10,652 nucleotides of DNA from Promethearchaeota archaeon (GTDB lineage: Archaea > Asgardarchaeota > Lokiarchaeia > Sigynarchaeales > SOKP01). Position 1 is the stretch's first letter. Every line of letters starts with the position of its first letter. The stretch lies in the NCBI GenBank assembly GCA_016839845.1, contig JAEOTL010000098.1, positions 1 to 10,652 of the forward strand. Reading direction: 5' to 3'. Below are positions 1 through 7,101 of the stretch, piece after piece. The position numbers were made by a program, and so were the translations under genes. The notes under the pieces were generated by a model. That model worked only from the letters and a program-made list of their open reading frames with translations, made no database searches and was not told where the DNA came from.

Positions 1-1285
1 CATAAGTTACCCCCATAGCTTTAAACACTCGAGGATCATATCCTGAAATACCTTGACCTTTTATATGGGGGATGCGTTTAAACCCGAGTTGATTACCCAA
101 ATGATAAACTCCATTACCATAAAGACTTCCAGTAGGAGAACCATCCCTGATCTCGCTTAAGATATCGAATACCCTTTGGGCATCTCCCCATTGGACTTCA
201 CCCGCATCCATTGCAACGCCCATGGTTACCCCAAATTCTATGGTATCTATCCCAATATCGTCACATAAATGGTCGATTTTTGCTATAGCATCGAGATTAT
301 CAATTAATAAATTAGAACCATTTGCAAAGATCGTTTCATATTCAAGGCTTGAAGTAACATGATTTCCCTCTTCATCAACAAAGATGTTTGAGCATTTAAT
401 GACACAAGTAGGACTGCATGAAACCCGTTTCTTGCCATTTCGCTCAGTTACAAGTTCATGAAGTCTTTCTCCTGAAATTTCTGGTGCTTTTTCAAATGAT
501 CCCCTTCTAAAATTTCTTGTAGGTAATCCCCCATATGTGCTCATTGGAACCACCATGTTTGGAGTCCCATATAATGAGAAGTTCTTTTTTGATTCTGCTA
601 AGTTTTTAGCAAATGGTTTTGAAATCTCTCTGAATTGTTTGAGATCATGCATAAAAAATCGCGGGTGGCTGGTTGGAGAAATTACAATAGCTTTTACCTT
701 TTTTGAACCCATAACAGCCCCTAAACCTCCTCGTGCCGCATGACGGCTCGGATATCCTTCTAAATCATTGGCTGCTACAGTTGCGGATTTCATAAACATC
801 TCCCCGGCAGGACCTATTGAATAAATTCCGACCTTTTCTCCATAAATGTTCTTTAATTTTGAATGAAGCTCATAGTTTCCCATACCTTTGAATTCTTTAG
901 CATCTTCAATCTGTATACCCTCATCATTGATTACAATTAGCTTTAAATCCGAAGATATTCCTTCTAAGATGATAGCTCTTATTCCATGAAACGCCAACAT
1001 CATAGCAGGCCTTCCCCCTACATTTGCCTCCTTAATACCGTTAGTTAAAGGACTTTTTGCTCCTACAGAGGTTCGACCGGAATTCGGAAAAGGACTTCCT
1101 GCCAGTAATCCGTTAGTAATTATTAATTTGTTTTCTTCCCCTAAGGGATCACAAAGTGGAGGAACCTCCTTGTGGACTATTAGAGAGCTTAAACCCCTAC
1201 CCCCAAGCAAGAAATAGGGCGAATCCATCTGGATATTTTCTAATGTTAATTTTTCATTATTCAGGTCAATTCTTACAATTCTCAT
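1..1285 (-). CDS. Aldehyde:ferredoxin oxidoreductase family protein, N-terminal 428 residues (runs off left edge)
   Basis: AOR-family enzymes oxidise aldehydes to carboxylic acids in the cytoplasm, passing electrons to ferredoxin through a [4Fe-4S] cluster beside a tungsten bis-pyranopterin. The minus strand reads open from ATG at 1285 to the window edge. Family landmarks in order: GGRGL (28-32), GPAGE (158-162), the pterin-contacting block SRHAARGGLGAVMGSK (180-195), three cluster cysteines C290, C294 and C298, LEYETIFANGSN (314-325), the cofactor-binding DxxGxD (342-347) and YDPR (416-419). Family members are about 600 residues, so some 170-180 are missing, including the fourth cluster cysteine. 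The cysteine spacing is Cx3Cx3C, not the Cx2Cx3C of Pyrococcus furiosus AOR; I recall the longer form in other family members. The start is supported by a TATA-like box about 26 bases upstream, which suggests a leaderless mRNA. The exact substrate cannot be told: AOR, FOR, GAPOR and WOR-type enzymes share these motifs. Confidence 0.93.
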   Translation of the reverse strand, partial: MRIVRIDLNNEKLTLENIQMDSPYFLLGGRGLSSLIVHKEVPPLCDPLGEENKLIITNGLLAGSPFPNSGRTSVGAKSPLTNGIKEANVGGRPAMMLAFHGIRAIILEGISSDLKLIVINDEGIQIEDAKEFKGMGNYELHSKLKNIYGEKVGIYSIGPAGEMFMKSATVAANDLEGYPSRHAARGGLGAVMGSKKVKAIVISPTSHPRFFMHDLKQFREISKPFAKNLAESKKNFSLYGTPNMVVPMSTYGGLPTRNFRRGSFEKAPEISGERLHELVTERNGKKRVSCSPTCVIKCSNIFVDEEGNHVTSSLEYETIFANGSNLLIDNLDAIAKIDHLCDDIGIDTIEFGVTMGVAMDAGEVQWGDAQRVFDILSEIRDGSPTGSLYGNGVYHLGNQLGFKRIPHIKGQGISGYDPRVFKAMGVTY

Positions 1286-1306
1286 TAGTTACCAATAATA
1301 AACGAG

Positions 1307-1316
1307 TTTATTTAAG
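1307..1316 (-). promoter_or_regulatory. Candidate TATA box for the AOR gene
   Basis: On the minus strand this reads CTTAAATAAA. Its centre (about 1311) lies 26 bases upstream of the ATG at 1285, the usual archaeal TATA-to-start-site distance. Transcription would therefore begin at or next to the start codon, giving a leaderless message. This agrees with the lack of a Shine-Dalgarno sequence. The call rests on position and AT content only. Confidence 0.4.
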
Positions 1317-1462
1317 AAATTCAATCTGCTACTATTTAATTAGATAAACATTTTAACAAATTTCTCCTTCTTTTCTGAAAATAATAAAGACCATTTAACT
1401 TTATGATCCGACAAAATGTAAAATATTTCAAAAAAATATAAAAAAATGAAAAATTTCATCCA

Positions 1463-1475
1463 AACATTTAAAAGC
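1463..1475 (+). promoter_or_regulatory. Candidate BRE/TATA element for the first TFB gene
   Basis: The sequence AACATTTAAAAGC is TATA-like and is preceded by A-rich DNA that could act as a TFB recognition element. It would place the start site near 1495 and leave an untranslated leader of about 85 bases ahead of the ATG at 1582. A second candidate, ATCATATATT at 1485-1494, would give a shorter leader. The surroundings are AT-rich throughout, so neither is certain. Confidence 0.25.
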
Positions 1476-1571
1476 AAGACTTGGATCATATATTCTTATC
1501 TTAATAACAACTAATTTTTCAACTTAATTTTTCCATATGAATTTGTGTCATCTTCATTAAAATTGTAAATT

Positions 1572-1576
1572 AGGAG
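1572..1576 (+). promoter_or_regulatory. Shine-Dalgarno site fixing the first TFB start
   Basis: AGGAG stands five bases before the ATG at 1582. It selects this ATG over the in-frame ATG eight codons later (1606) and shows that this message has an untranslated leader, unlike the leaderless-looking AOR gene. Confidence 0.75.
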
Positions 1577-1581
1577 TCAAT

Positions 1582-2505
1582 ATGAATAGTAATTATCGTA
1601 ATCTTATGAAAAATCAGGACCGCCCTCAAGAGAATTCTGCATCTCAATGTTGTAATAACCCATTCATCGAATCTCGAGATGGAAATGAAATCTGTATTAA
1701 TTGTGGATTAATTATCGAGAGAACTTTTGTAGGAAATGAACGGAGAGCCTATACTGTGGAGGAAATACAAAGCCGCCGCAGAACTGAACCTCGATGGAGG
1801 GATTTTGGACCACGTACCATGCTTCCTTCAACTAAGACTGATAGTAAAGGAAAGTCAATTGGCGCGAAAGAGCAAGCTCTGTTTTCCCGTCTTTCAAAAA
1901 TTCAGAATTCATTAATCTCAAGTATAGAACGAAATTTTTGGGAAGCTAAACCAAAACTTAAAATGCTCACAAGTAAGTTAAATGTTCCTGAATATATTTC
2001 AGAAACAGCTTGGAAAATTTATAGCATTGTAGCAAAAAAGAAATTAACCATGGGGAGATCAATTAACGGATTTATTGCGGGATCATTATATGCCGCTATT
2101 CGAGTTCATGATTTCCCTCGATTGTTAGATGAGGTATGTGAAGCTTCTCTTACTCCAAGAAGAACTGTACATCGAAGTTTAGCAATGATTATTAGAGAAG
2201 TTCTTCCCGAATTACGTCTCAGATATCAACCAATTACAGCAGAAAGCTTAGTTTTTCGATTTGGTAATGAATTAGAATTACCTATTAAAATTCAAAAAGA
2301 AGCTATAAACATGTTAAAAGATGCTTCTAAAAATGGTTTAAAACGAACCGGAAAAGATCCGAAAGGATTAGCGGCTGCATGTATTTATATTGCCGCTAAA
2401 AATGGGTCAATTCGCAAGACACAGTCAAAAGTGGCTGACGTGGCCAAGATTACAGAGGTCACGTTGCGTAGCCGTGCCAAACAGATAAAAAGTAAGCTTA
2501 CATAG
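1582..2505 (+). CDS. tfb: Transcription initiation factor B (TFB/TFIIB family)
   Basis: TFB bridges TBP on promoter DNA to archaeal RNA polymerase. The 307-residue length is normal for the family. An N-terminal zinc ribbon (about 23-45) has the second knuckle C38-x2-C41-G but an abnormal first one: adjacent C23-C24 followed by Asn-Asn where CxxC is usual. A B-reader/linker follows (about 69-95, EPRWRDFGPRT), then RLSKIQ (103-108) leading into cyclin repeat one (about 110-210, with GRSINGF and LDEVCEAS). Cyclin repeat two (about 215-305) ends in the classic KDPKGLAAACIYIAA ... KTQSKVADVAKITEVTLRSR pattern. The gene is divergent from the AOR gene and has its own AGGAG site. A T-tract just downstream separates it from the following ABC operon. 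The archaeal TFB assignment is secure. Whether it is the general factor or a specialised paralogue is unknown, but the odd ribbon and a second TFB-like gene 4.6 kb away favour a paralogue. Confidence 0.95.
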   Translation: MNSNYRNLMKNQDRPQENSASQCCNNPFIESRDGNEICINCGLIIERTFVGNERRAYTVEEIQSRRRTEPRWRDFGPRTMLPSTKTDSKGKSIGAKEQALFSRLSKIQNSLISSIERNFWEAKPKLKMLTSKLNVPEYISETAWKIYSIVAKKKLTMGRSINGFIAGSLYAAIRVHDFPRLLDEVCEASLTPRRTVHRSLAMIIREVLPELRLRYQPITAESLVFRFGNELELPIKIQKEAINMLKDASKNGLKRTGKDPKGLAAACIYIAAKNGSIRKTQSKVADVAKITEVTLRSRAKQIKSKLT

Positions 2506-2530
2506 AATATCTTAAGCTGAGGGATAAATA

Positions 2531-2558
2531 ATTTATTTTTTTTTTTGTTTTTCTTTTT
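2531..2558 (+). terminator. T-tract terminator after the first TFB gene
   Basis: A T-rich stretch with an uninterrupted run of eleven T (2536-2546), followed by two further T5 runs, begins 26 bases after the TFB stop codon. Archaeal RNA polymerase terminates on such T-tracts without needing a hairpin. It probably separates the TFB transcript from the ABC operon. Confidence 0.7.
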
Positions 2559-2623
2559 ACTATTGAAATAATTTTCTAAGTCATTATTATTGACCTCGAT
2601 ATTCCTAAAGATTTTAATTCCCA

Positions 2624-2647
2624 TTTTTATTTAACTACTCATTATAC
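2624..2647 (+). promoter_or_regulatory. Candidate promoter of the ABC exporter operon
   Basis: Two TATA-like elements lie in the gap before the operon: TTTTTATTTAA (2624-2634) and TTATAC (2642-2647). The second is centred about 29 bases before the TTG at 2673, which would make the transcript nearly leaderless and fits the absence of a Shine-Dalgarno site there. The first would give a leader of roughly 15-20 bases. Confidence 0.35.
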
Positions 2648-2672
2648 TTTCCTTTTATCTGAGTAAAATAAG

Positions 2673-4550
2673 TTGCGACAACAAGAGATAGAAAAAAGTT
2701 CCGTCCTAAGCATAGAAGATTATTTTGATATAAGTTCAGAAATTAATCTTGAGAAGGATTCATTTGAGAAAGCTCGTTTAAAAGGGCCTCGATCTTGGAT
2801 TTTATCACACCTATTTTATAAGAAGAACAAATACCTCCTTTTGCTTTATATTGTACTAAGTATTGTTGCTAATTTTATGATCTCTTTTACTATAGTGATA
2901 ATTGGTTATGCAATTGAAGATATCATTCTCAGTATCGGTGGAGGCATTGCACCAAATATCCTTTATTGGACGATAGTATATCTTTCAGTTTCATTGGGAA
3001 CTCAAATAATTGGGGTAGGACAGAGGGTATCGAGAATAATTTTAGCTCAATATCTTGAGGAAGAAGCACGAAAAGAGTTTTATATGAGTTTATTGGGGAA
3101 GAGTCAGTCTTTTCATGATAGACAAGCAATCGGAGATATTATGGCAAGAGCGACTAATGATGTTCGTTTTCTAAATTTCTTAATCAATCCGGGAATCTCA
3201 AATTTAGTAGTTGCATTAAATAATATAATCGTCCCAATAGCTACGATATTTATTGTTTTTCCAGATTTATCCCAGTTAGTTATTATACCCATAATTTTTG
3301 TTGGGGCATTTCTTTTTTCATTGAAAAGGTATGTTACAAAGTTGACACCTCTATTCAGATCCAGACATGCTGAATTCGGCAACATGAACGCGATTTTAAA
3401 TGAATCACTTGATGGAATTGAAGTTATTAAAAGTATGGCGCAAGAAATCCAAAGTATAGAGAAATATAGATCCTCTGCCGTAATTTTTAGGGATATTTCT
3501 ATCAAAGCTGGCTATATACAAGCCCGTTATTATCCAAGATTGCTAATTGCAGTTGCTATAACCTTAGGATTAACACACAGTTTTATCCTTAATTATTATG
3601 GTCTAATGTCCGTGGGAGAAATCATAATTTTTCTTGGTCTATTATCAGTTCTAAGAAACTCAATTGATTCAAGCCTATATAGTTTCTTCTATATAAAAGC
3701 CGCATCAATAGGAGCAGAAAGGTTAATTGAAACTATGCTTACTGAATCAGAAATTACGAATCCCTCGGAACCAATTGTAAAAAAGATAGAAGGGAAGATA
3801 GAATTTGAAAACGTTTCATTTAGTTATCCTGGAACGAGTAATTATGTATTAAAAAATATCAGTTTTACAGTATCTCCTGGTCAAACAGTTGCGATTGTTG
3901 GAACAACAGGTTCAGGAAAAACTACACTAACTAAATTGATCTCTCGTTTGTATAATGTGAATGAGGGCAGAATTACAATAGACAATATTAATATTCAAAA
4001 TTTCTCTCTTAAATCATTAAGAGACCAAATTGCATATATTGAGCAAGATGTATTTTTATTCTCCAAATCCGCCTATGATAATATCTCATTCGGTCGAGAC
4101 GAATTTTGTAAGGAAGAAATTATAGAAGTAGCCAAAGAAGCTCAAGCACACGATTTCATAAGTGAATTACCTGAGAAATATGAAACTTCAGTAGGAGAAC
4201 GTGGTGTCCAGCTAAGTGGTGGCGAAAGACAAAGAATAGCAATTGCTAGAGCCTTTCTATCTGACCCGAGAATTTTAATTCTCGATGATGCCTCCTCCGC
4301 GATTGATGCAAAAACTGAGGAAAAGATACAGAATGCGATTTCGAAGATTCTTCATAATCGAACCACATTGTTAATTACTCATAGATTAAGTCAAATTCGA
4401 TGGGCAGATTTGATAATCGTTTTAAAAAAAGGTGAAATAGTAGCAAAAGGTTCACACCGAGATTTATTAATTAATTCAGAAGAATATCGAAAGATTTTTA
4501 TTAAAAGATTCGATAAAACATATTCAGAGTTAATAGGAGCTGAGGACTAA
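2673..4550 (+). CDS. Heterodimeric ABC exporter subunit with degenerate catalytic site (Asp for Glu)
   Basis: This half-transporter has 625 residues: an N-terminal type I ABC exporter membrane domain (about six helices between 53 and 330) and a C-terminal ATPase domain (about 375-610). Between helices, FHDRQAIGDIMARATND (147-163) is a typical exporter cytoplasmic segment. ATPase motifs are Walker A GTTGSGKTT (410-418), Q-loop Q458, a canonical signature LSGGERQR (514-521), Walker B ending D538-D539 (LDDASSAID) and switch H570. Asp replaces the usual catalytic Glu at 539, as in the non-catalytic partner of heterodimeric exporters such as TM287/288 or BmrCD. The start is TTG at 2673, without a Shine-Dalgarno. 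The first in-frame ATG (codon 69) would cut into helix one, so TTG is preferred. The stop overlaps the next start by one base, so the two subunits are made together. The substrate is unknown; such pumps often move lipids, drugs or peptides. Confidence 0.93.
   Translation: MRQQEIEKSSVLSIEDYFDISSEINLEKDSFEKARLKGPRSWILSHLFYKKNKYLLLLYIVLSIVANFMISFTIVIIGYAIEDIILSIGGGIAPNILYWTIVYLSVSLGTQIIGVGQRVSRIILAQYLEEEARKEFYMSLLGKSQSFHDRQAIGDIMARATNDVRFLNFLINPGISNLVVALNNIIVPIATIFIVFPDLSQLVIIPIIFVGAFLFSLKRYVTKLTPLFRSRHAEFGNMNAILNESLDGIEVIKSMAQEIQSIEKYRSSAVIFRDISIKAGYIQARYYPRLLIAVAITLGLTHSFILNYYGLMSVGEIIIFLGLLSVLRNSIDSSLYSFFYIKAASIGAERLIETMLTESEITNPSEPIVKKIEGKIEFENVSFSYPGTSNYVLKNISFTVSPGQTVAIVGTTGSGKTTLTKLISRLYNVNEGRITIDNINIQNFSLKSLRDQIAYIEQDVFLFSKSAYDNISFGRDEFCKEEIIEVAKEAQAHDFISELPEKYETSVGERGVQLSGGERQRIAIARAFLSDPRILILDDASSAIDAKTEEKIQNAISKILHNRTTLLITHRLSQIRWADLIIVLKKGEIVAKGSHRDLLINSEEYRKIFIKRFDKTYSELIGAED
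4535..4546 (+). promoter_or_regulatory. Ribosome binding site for the second ABC subunit
   Basis: AGGAG (4535-4539) and a second GAGGA (4542-4546) lie 10 and 3 bases before the ATG at 4550, inside the end of the upstream gene. With the TAATG stop-start overlap they point to coupled translation of the two subunits. Confidence 0.55.
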
Positions 4551-6379
4551 TGGCTTTTTATGGGTTAGATGCAGAAGATTATGATAGAATTTACAGTGAC
4601 AGAGCACTAGTTTCTCGAATTATTAGAATATTCAAACCTTACCGTAAATCTATGTTTATCATAATTTTATTAATGGTAATAAATTCCATAGCTTTTGGTG
4701 TACTTCCCGTATTAACTCGAACTATAATTGAACAAACTAATCAATCCAGTTATTCGTTCCCGTTAATAATTGTTACAATTCTCATTACGCTCGGATTAAA
4801 TCTCCTATGGTTTATTATACATTTTATAATTCAGACAATTCTTTTTAGAATTGTCTCTCAAGTAAGTTTCGATCTAAGATTCAAATTGAACTATGCTGTT
4901 CTTTTACAAGATCTTTCATTTTTTGATAAGTTTCCTACAGGGAAGATAGTAAGTCGAGTTAATAACGATGGTGCTCGTTTTGGGGAAATGATTCATCAAA
5001 GTATTGGTGGATTGGCATCCTTGTTGATTTTAGCTGTAGTCATAGTACCCATGTTAACGATCAATATTATTATTTCTAGTATTGTTTTTATCGTCGTCCC
5101 ATTTTTATTTGTACTTACTTTTTCCTTTAGAAAAATCGTAAGAAAAAGAACCCTATTGGGCCAAAGGTCTCTTGCATTAGTGAATGCCTTTGTTCAAGAG
5201 ACGATGAGTGGAATCCAAATCGCCAAGACTTTCCGACAAGAAGACAAATTGTTCAAGGAATTTAATGTCATTAACAAGCAAAACAATAAAGTGAATAGAA
5301 GTAAGGAATATGCTATGAATATGTTATGGCCATTAATTAATTCAGTCATATACGTACTCTATGGAGTTTTATTATATTTTGGGGGAAGTTTGATTTATCA
5401 GGGAACGATTAGTGTGGGGGATTGGTATTTAATCTTTCAAAGTTTCGGGTTGCTGTTTAATCCTTTACTACAACTGGTAGTTTTTTGGCCACAATTTCAA
5501 CAGGGCATGAGTGCTGCCGAGCGAATCTTCAGCCTTCAAGATGCTGAGGCAGATATTGAAGAAGGTGATTATATCTTTTCTGATATTAAAGGAAAATTAG
5601 AATTTAATAATCTCAATTTTAGTTATATCCCAGAGAAACCAATCTTTCAGAATTTTAATCTGAATATTGAACCAGGTGAATCTATAGCTATAGTAGGGCA
5701 TACTGGGGCAGGAAAGACTACTTTAGCTAGAATCTTACTAAGATTATATGAGTTTCAATCCGAAAATGATTCAGTAAAGATTGATGGGATTAGTATCAGG
5801 GATCTGAAATTGAATGAATACCGTCGGCAAGTAGGATATATTGGTCAAGTTCCATTTTTATGGAATGATACAATTGAGAATAATATCAAATACGGGTTGC
5901 CAAATGCTTCTCATGAGGAAATTCTTTCTGTTTTGAAACAAGCTGGGGGTGTAGAATGGGTAGAGGAATTAGATAGTGGATTAAATACACAAATTATGGA
6001 AAGAGGAAAAGTTCTGTCAATGGGACAAAAACAATTACTTGTGTTTGCGAGAGTTTTGCTTCAAAATCCATCCATCCTCATTTTAGATGAAGCTACAGCA
6101 TCTGTTGATCCATTTACAGAAACGAAAATTCAGGAAGCAATGGAAAAAGCGATGGAAGGTCGAACCACAATTGTCATTGCTCACAGGCTAGTAACTGTAC
6201 GACATGTTGATAGGATTATTGTACTTGATGATGGAAAGATAATGGAAGAAGGAAATCATGAAGAACTAATGAAAAAAGGGGGTTATTATGCGAAGCTGTA
6301 TGATACTTACTTTAAACATCAAAGTTATGAATTCCTTGAAGAATACCAACCATCTAGAATAAAGGATTCTGGAACTTAA
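4550..6379 (+). CDS. Heterodimeric ABC exporter subunit with catalytic Glu and degenerate signature motif
   Basis: The partner half-transporter has 609 residues. An N-terminal segment with YDRIYSDRALVSRII (11-25) and FKPYRK precedes about six membrane helices (34-57, 70-96, 151-170, 172-192, 262-283, 290-312). The ATPase domain (about 348-590) has Walker A GHTGAGKTT (383-391), Q-loop Q433, signature LSMGQ (489-493), Walker B LDEATASVD with D513 and catalytic E514, and switch H545. The signature lacks the usual second-position Gly (LSGGQ). In a heterodimer with the upstream protein this gives one good ATP site (Walker A/B here plus LSGGE from the partner) and one degenerate site (partner Asp plus LSMGQ here). 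The two defects are complementary and argue strongly for an obligate pair. The one-base overlap and the Shine-Dalgarno bases just before it support co-translation. The substrate cannot be read from sequence. Confidence 0.94.
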   Translation: MAFYGLDAEDYDRIYSDRALVSRIIRIFKPYRKSMFIIILLMVINSIAFGVLPVLTRTIIEQTNQSSYSFPLIIVTILITLGLNLLWFIIHFIIQTILFRIVSQVSFDLRFKLNYAVLLQDLSFFDKFPTGKIVSRVNNDGARFGEMIHQSIGGLASLLILAVVIVPMLTINIIISSIVFIVVPFLFVLTFSFRKIVRKRTLLGQRSLALVNAFVQETMSGIQIAKTFRQEDKLFKEFNVINKQNNKVNRSKEYAMNMLWPLINSVIYVLYGVLLYFGGSLIYQGTISVGDWYLIFQSFGLLFNPLLQLVVFWPQFQQGMSAAERIFSLQDAEADIEEGDYIFSDIKGKLEFNNLNFSYIPEKPIFQNFNLNIEPGESIAIVGHTGAGKTTLARILLRLYEFQSENDSVKIDGISIRDLKLNEYRRQVGYIGQVPFLWNDTIENNIKYGLPNASHEEILSVLKQAGGVEWVEELDSGLNTQIMERGKVLSMGQKQLLVFARVLLQNPSILILDEATASVDPFTETKIQEAMEKAMEGRTTIVIAHRLVTVRHVDRIIVLDDGKIMEEGNHEELMKKGGYYAKLYDTYFKHQSYEFLEEYQPSRIKDSGT

Positions 6380-6400
6380 CCAATACAGCATAATGAAATC

Positions 6401-6420
6401 AGTCTTTTTAAGACTCTTTT
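6401..6420 (+). terminator. Hairpin and T-rich terminator between convergent genes
   Basis: AGTCTT (6401-6406) and AAGACT (6410-6415) form a six-base-pair stem with a three-base loop, followed on the plus strand by CTTTT and further T runs to about 6429. It lies 21 bases past the ABC operon stop and overlaps the last codons of the convergent minus-strand gene. It best serves as the plus-strand terminator. In the other direction few T residues follow. Confidence 0.5.
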
Positions 6421-6974
6421 GGTTTTTCTTGTCCCATTAATATTGTCCATTTTATACCTACTGCTGTTATTACTAATGCTGCAATTAGATAACTACAGTT
6501 TGCTGCAATAAAGTATAGCCAAAAAATCCCAGCACTGAGTGGACTAATATCAAAACGATACATTGCAGACTGAAATGATACTGGTCCGAGCAGCGTTGTT
6601 ATTCTTGTTCTCCCCAATAACACTAAATAATTAAGTTTTAGCATTCCACCCATTAGAATAATCATTCCAGTAAGAACCATCAGTTTTGCTAATGAAGCAC
6701 TTTGGATTTTACTATTTTTCCCAGTCCTCCTGAGGAAGAATCCTACAATAAAATAAACTGCGATTGTGATAATCAAAAAGAACCATAAGATTGTGGTTAA
6801 GTAGTGGATATAAGATGATCCATAAATAATTTCTGATAAAAAGATAGGGTCGCTAATAATATTATCAAACGGGGTGAAATTCAATGTAATAAAAAAGATA
6901 ACCTCGAGGGCTGAAACTATCATGAATATAAATCCAATAATTTCAAGAAACTTTAGCACTTTCTTATGTTCCAT
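6408..6974 (-). CDS. Four-helix integral membrane protein of unknown function
   Basis: I do not recognise this 188-residue protein. It has four likely membrane helices (about 9-30, 57-82, 98-120, 146-174), a basic loop LRRTGKNSK (81-89) after helix two, a basic loop GRTR (121-124) after helix three, and a charged tail GQEKPKES. There is no signal peptide cleavage motif, no cysteine pair and no known catalytic motif. The frame is open from a GTG at 6986, but the ATG at 6974 is the better start: AGAGGTGA (6990-6983) overlaps that GTG and sits eight bases before the ATG as a Shine-Dalgarno site. It is transcribed toward the ABC operon, with 28 bases between the two stops, and divergently from the second TFB-like gene. 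It could be an accessory or an unrelated orphan; position alone does not decide. Confidence 0.75.
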   Translation of the reverse strand: MEHKKVLKFLEIIGFIFMIVSALEVIFFITLNFTPFDNIISDPIFLSEIIYGSSYIHYLTTILWFFLIITIAVYFIVGFFLRRTGKNSKIQSASLAKLMVLTGMIILMGGMLKLNYLVLLGRTRITTLLGPVSFQSAMYRFDISPLSAGIFWLYFIAANCSYLIAALVITAVGIKWTILMGQEKPKES

Positions 6975-6982
6975 ATAAATTT

Positions 6983-6990
6983 TCACCTCT
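6983..6990 (-). promoter_or_regulatory. Shine-Dalgarno site choosing ATG over GTG for the small membrane protein
   Basis: On the minus strand the bases read AGAGGTGA, ending eight bases before the ATG at 6974. The same bases contain the upstream in-frame GTG (6986-6984), which is therefore probably part of the ribosome binding site and not the start codon. Confidence 0.65.
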
Positions 6991-7007
6991 TTCGATAAAT
7001 TAGTAAG

Positions 7008-7034
7008 ATATATTTTTCATTTTAATATATTTTT
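7008..7034 (-). repeat. Duplicated TATA-like box (direct repeat, 17-base period)
   Basis: The ten bases ATATATTTTT occur at 7008-7017 and again at 7025-7034; on the minus strand each reads AAAAATATAT, a good archaeal TATA box. The distal copy would start transcription near 7003, leaving a short leader that carries the Shine-Dalgarno site of the membrane protein gene. The proximal copy would start close to 6987, within or next to that site. AT-rich DNA makes chance duplication possible. Confidence 0.4.
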
Positions 7035-7048
7035 ACTTATTATTGTTT

Positions 7049-7065
7049 TGGAAATACATAAAAAT
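7049..7065 (+). promoter_or_regulatory. Candidate BRE/TATA for the second TFB-like gene
   Basis: TGGAAATACATAAAAA includes a BRE-like purine-rich stretch (GGAAAT) directly followed by a TATA-like ACATAAAA. Transcription would begin near 7085, about 17 bases before the TTG at 7102. No Shine-Dalgarno site is evident. Confidence 0.35.
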
Positions 7066-7101
7066 TTTTAATGTTATTGTTTTTACGCATAATAAGAAAT
7101 T

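Larger units (their letters stand above)
1286..1581. other. Divergent AT-rich intergenic region between the AOR and TFB genes
   Basis: These 296 bases separate two divergently transcribed genes. They hold the AOR promoter at the left end, long A-rich runs around 1425-1447, and a short inverted repeat at 1446-1459 (ATGAAA, two bases, TTTCAT). Candidate promoter elements for the TFB gene lie around 1463-1495, and its ribosome binding site is at 1572-1576. I see no tRNA-like fold, no small ORF with a ribosome binding site and no repeat array. Confidence 0.7.

Noticed and set aside
537..1347. Two plus-strand open frames (537-743 and 1156-1347)
   Set aside because: Both lie opposite or overlapping the AOR coding sequence, which is continuously open with family motifs; their translations show no domain and they lack ribosome binding sites.
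1425..1460. Possible structured RNA or repeat element in the A-rich stretch
   Set aside because: Only a six-base inverted repeat with a two-base spacer is present in very AT-rich DNA; no longer fold or repeat unit is visible.
2385..2624. Minus-strand open frame over the TFB 3' end and the following gap
   Set aside because: Its N-terminal part is a Lys/Asn-rich translation of the T-tract and AT-rich gap, and the remainder is antisense to conserved TFB codons.
2929..3505. Two minus-strand open frames inside the first ABC subunit
   Set aside because: Antisense shadows of a well-supported membrane domain.
6984..6986. GTG start for the small membrane protein
   Set aside because: The GTG is part of the AGAGGTGA Shine-Dalgarno site that is properly spaced for the ATG at 6974.
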